Assembly: GCA_021783935.1 (NCBI GenBank)
Contig: JAJXTK010000403.1
Location: 1 to 6,084 of the forward strand
Origin: Myxococcales bacterium
GTDB taxonomy: Bacteria; Myxococcota_A; Polyangia; Polyangiales; JADJMO01
Reading direction: 5' to 3'
DNA: 6,084 nt
Shown: positions 5,743 through 6,084 of the stretch, piece after piece
Layout: every line of letters starts with the position of its first letter
Position numbering within the stretch: position 1 is the first letter of the stretch
Notes under the pieces: generated by a model
What the model saw: the letters and a program-made list of their open reading frames with translations, nothing else
Told to the model about the DNA's origin: nothing
Database searches by the model: none
Position numbers and translations under genes: made by a program

Positions 5743-5871
5743 ATGGGCGCGAATCGGCCGCACGCCAACGCGCTCGTCGTGCCCACACCCTTCTTCACGT
5801 CGACGCTGCGCGCGCTTCACGAGGCAGCGGAGGATTGCCCGATCGGCGTGTTTCGGACTTCGCGCCACTGA
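5743..5871 (+). CDS. Doubtful 42-codon ORF or gene remnant
   Basis: ATG to TGA encodes MGANRPHANALVVPTPFF, then TSTLRALHEAAEDCPIGVF, ending in TSRH. It reads as a plausible helix-containing peptide rather than the Arg/Pro-rich product typical of shadow frames, and most third positions are G/C. There is no good ribosome site (the nearest purine run is about 30 nt upstream). The frame stays open to the left without a recognisable start. I do not recognise it. It could be a small protein, the tail of a decayed gene, or chance. Confidence 0.2.
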   Translation: MGANRPHANALVVPTPFFTSTLRALHEAAEDCPIGVFRTSRH

Positions 5872-5986
5872 CCGCGAGGACGGGGCGACAGTGGGCGCTT
5901 CGAAGCTGTCGAACCGAGTTTCGGCGTCCGTCGCTCTCTGCCATTCGGGCGGCGTGAGCGAGGCTCGTCCGCCATGGGCCGGGTCT

Positions 5987-6007
5987 GGGCGGGTCGGGAT
6001 CCCGCCC
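5987..6007. other. Perfect 7-bp stem hairpin GGGCGGG / CCCGCCC
   Basis: GGGCGGG at 5987-5993 pairs with CCCGCCC at 6001-6007 across a 7-nt loop. It lies in non-coding sequence with no T-tract after it on the plus strand. It could terminate a transcript entering from the right edge or be part of the repeat cluster nearby. Confidence 0.35.
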
Positions 6008-6030
6008 TGAGCGCGATCGTCGCTGTTACA

Positions 6031-6073
6031 GCCCCCATCCCCGCCCTTCCCCCGCGGTGCGGGGGCAGGGAGA
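6031..6073 (-). repeat. GC-rich palindromic repeat, copy B (inverted relative to copy A)
   Basis: CCCTTCCCCCGC (6044-6055) pairs with GCGGGGGCAGGG (6059-6070) at 11 of 12 positions around a 3-nt loop, a strong hairpin. Read on the minus strand it gives TCCCTGCCCCCGC, then GCGGGGGAAGGG, CGGGGATGGGGGCTGT. That has the same order of blocks as copy A (CTCCCCTGCCCCGC, GGGAGGG, TCGGGGTGGGGGCAGT). The element may continue past the window. Confidence 0.55.
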
Positions 6074-6084
6074 TCGCGTGGCGC

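Larger units (their letters stand above)
5610..6084. other. 475-bp stretch without a convincing gene
   Basis: After the GST stop I find no reading frame with recognisable protein features on either strand, apart from a doubtful 42-codon ORF (5743-5871). The stretch holds a hairpin beside the GST stop, a second hairpin at 5987-6007, an 11-bp palindrome GCTGTTACAGC at 6022-6032, and a structured repeat at the right edge. A 73-codon leftward frame at 5817-6038 is rich in Arg/Pro/Ser with no domain pattern and was not called. Confidence 0.6.

Noticed and set aside
4929..5798. 289-codon minus-strand frame opposite the GST gene
   Set aside because: It lies antisense to an intact GST with all family motifs; no recognisable protein features.

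Overview
This is a GC-rich (by eye roughly 70%) chromosomal segment. Codon third positions are strongly G/C, and the gene content is a DUF4388 protein, roadblock/LC7 proteins, a HAMP receptor and an Rpn-like PD-(D/E)XK protein with a GRAEG-repeat tail. That combination suggests a myxobacterium (Myxococcota, most likely a Polyangiales/Sandaracinus-like lineage). The assignment is inferred from gene content and composition. I see no rRNA, tRNA, CRISPR array or complete insertion sequence.

Layout. (1) At 2-661, + strand, is the 3' part of a Cof-type HAD phosphatase whose N-terminus lies off the left edge. (2) At 773-1675, - strand and convergent with it, is an Rpn/PD-(D/E)XK family protein with an in-frame 24-bp tandem repeat. 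(3) At 1863-2162, - strand, is a 99-residue helical protein I do not recognise. (4) A 183-bp divergent region (2163-2345) leads into a rightward signalling cluster. The cluster holds a DUF4388 protein with a roadblock-like C-terminus (2346-3095), a roadblock/LC7 protein 9 bp later (3105-3791), and after 150 bp a two-TM PilJ-type/HAMP receptor with no output domain (3942-4715). (5) At 4711-4847 is a 137-bp non-coding element with 16-bp imperfect terminal inverted repeats and a GC-rich palindromic repeat inside; its left end overlaps the receptor's stop codon. (6) At 4956-5609 is a glutathione S-transferase. (7) From 5610 to the right edge there is no convincing gene. This stretch holds hairpins, one doubtful 42-codon ORF, and a second, inverted copy of the palindromic repeat.

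How the genes may work together: in myxobacteria and actinobacteria, roadblock proteins regulate small Ras-like GTPases, and the neighbouring PilJ/HAMP sensor has no kinase or methyl-accepting domain of its own. The three-gene block 2346-4715 is therefore a candidate sensor-to-roadblock module that must act through partners encoded elsewhere. This is the most interesting part of the window. The HAD phosphatase, nuclease-like protein and GST look unrelated to it.
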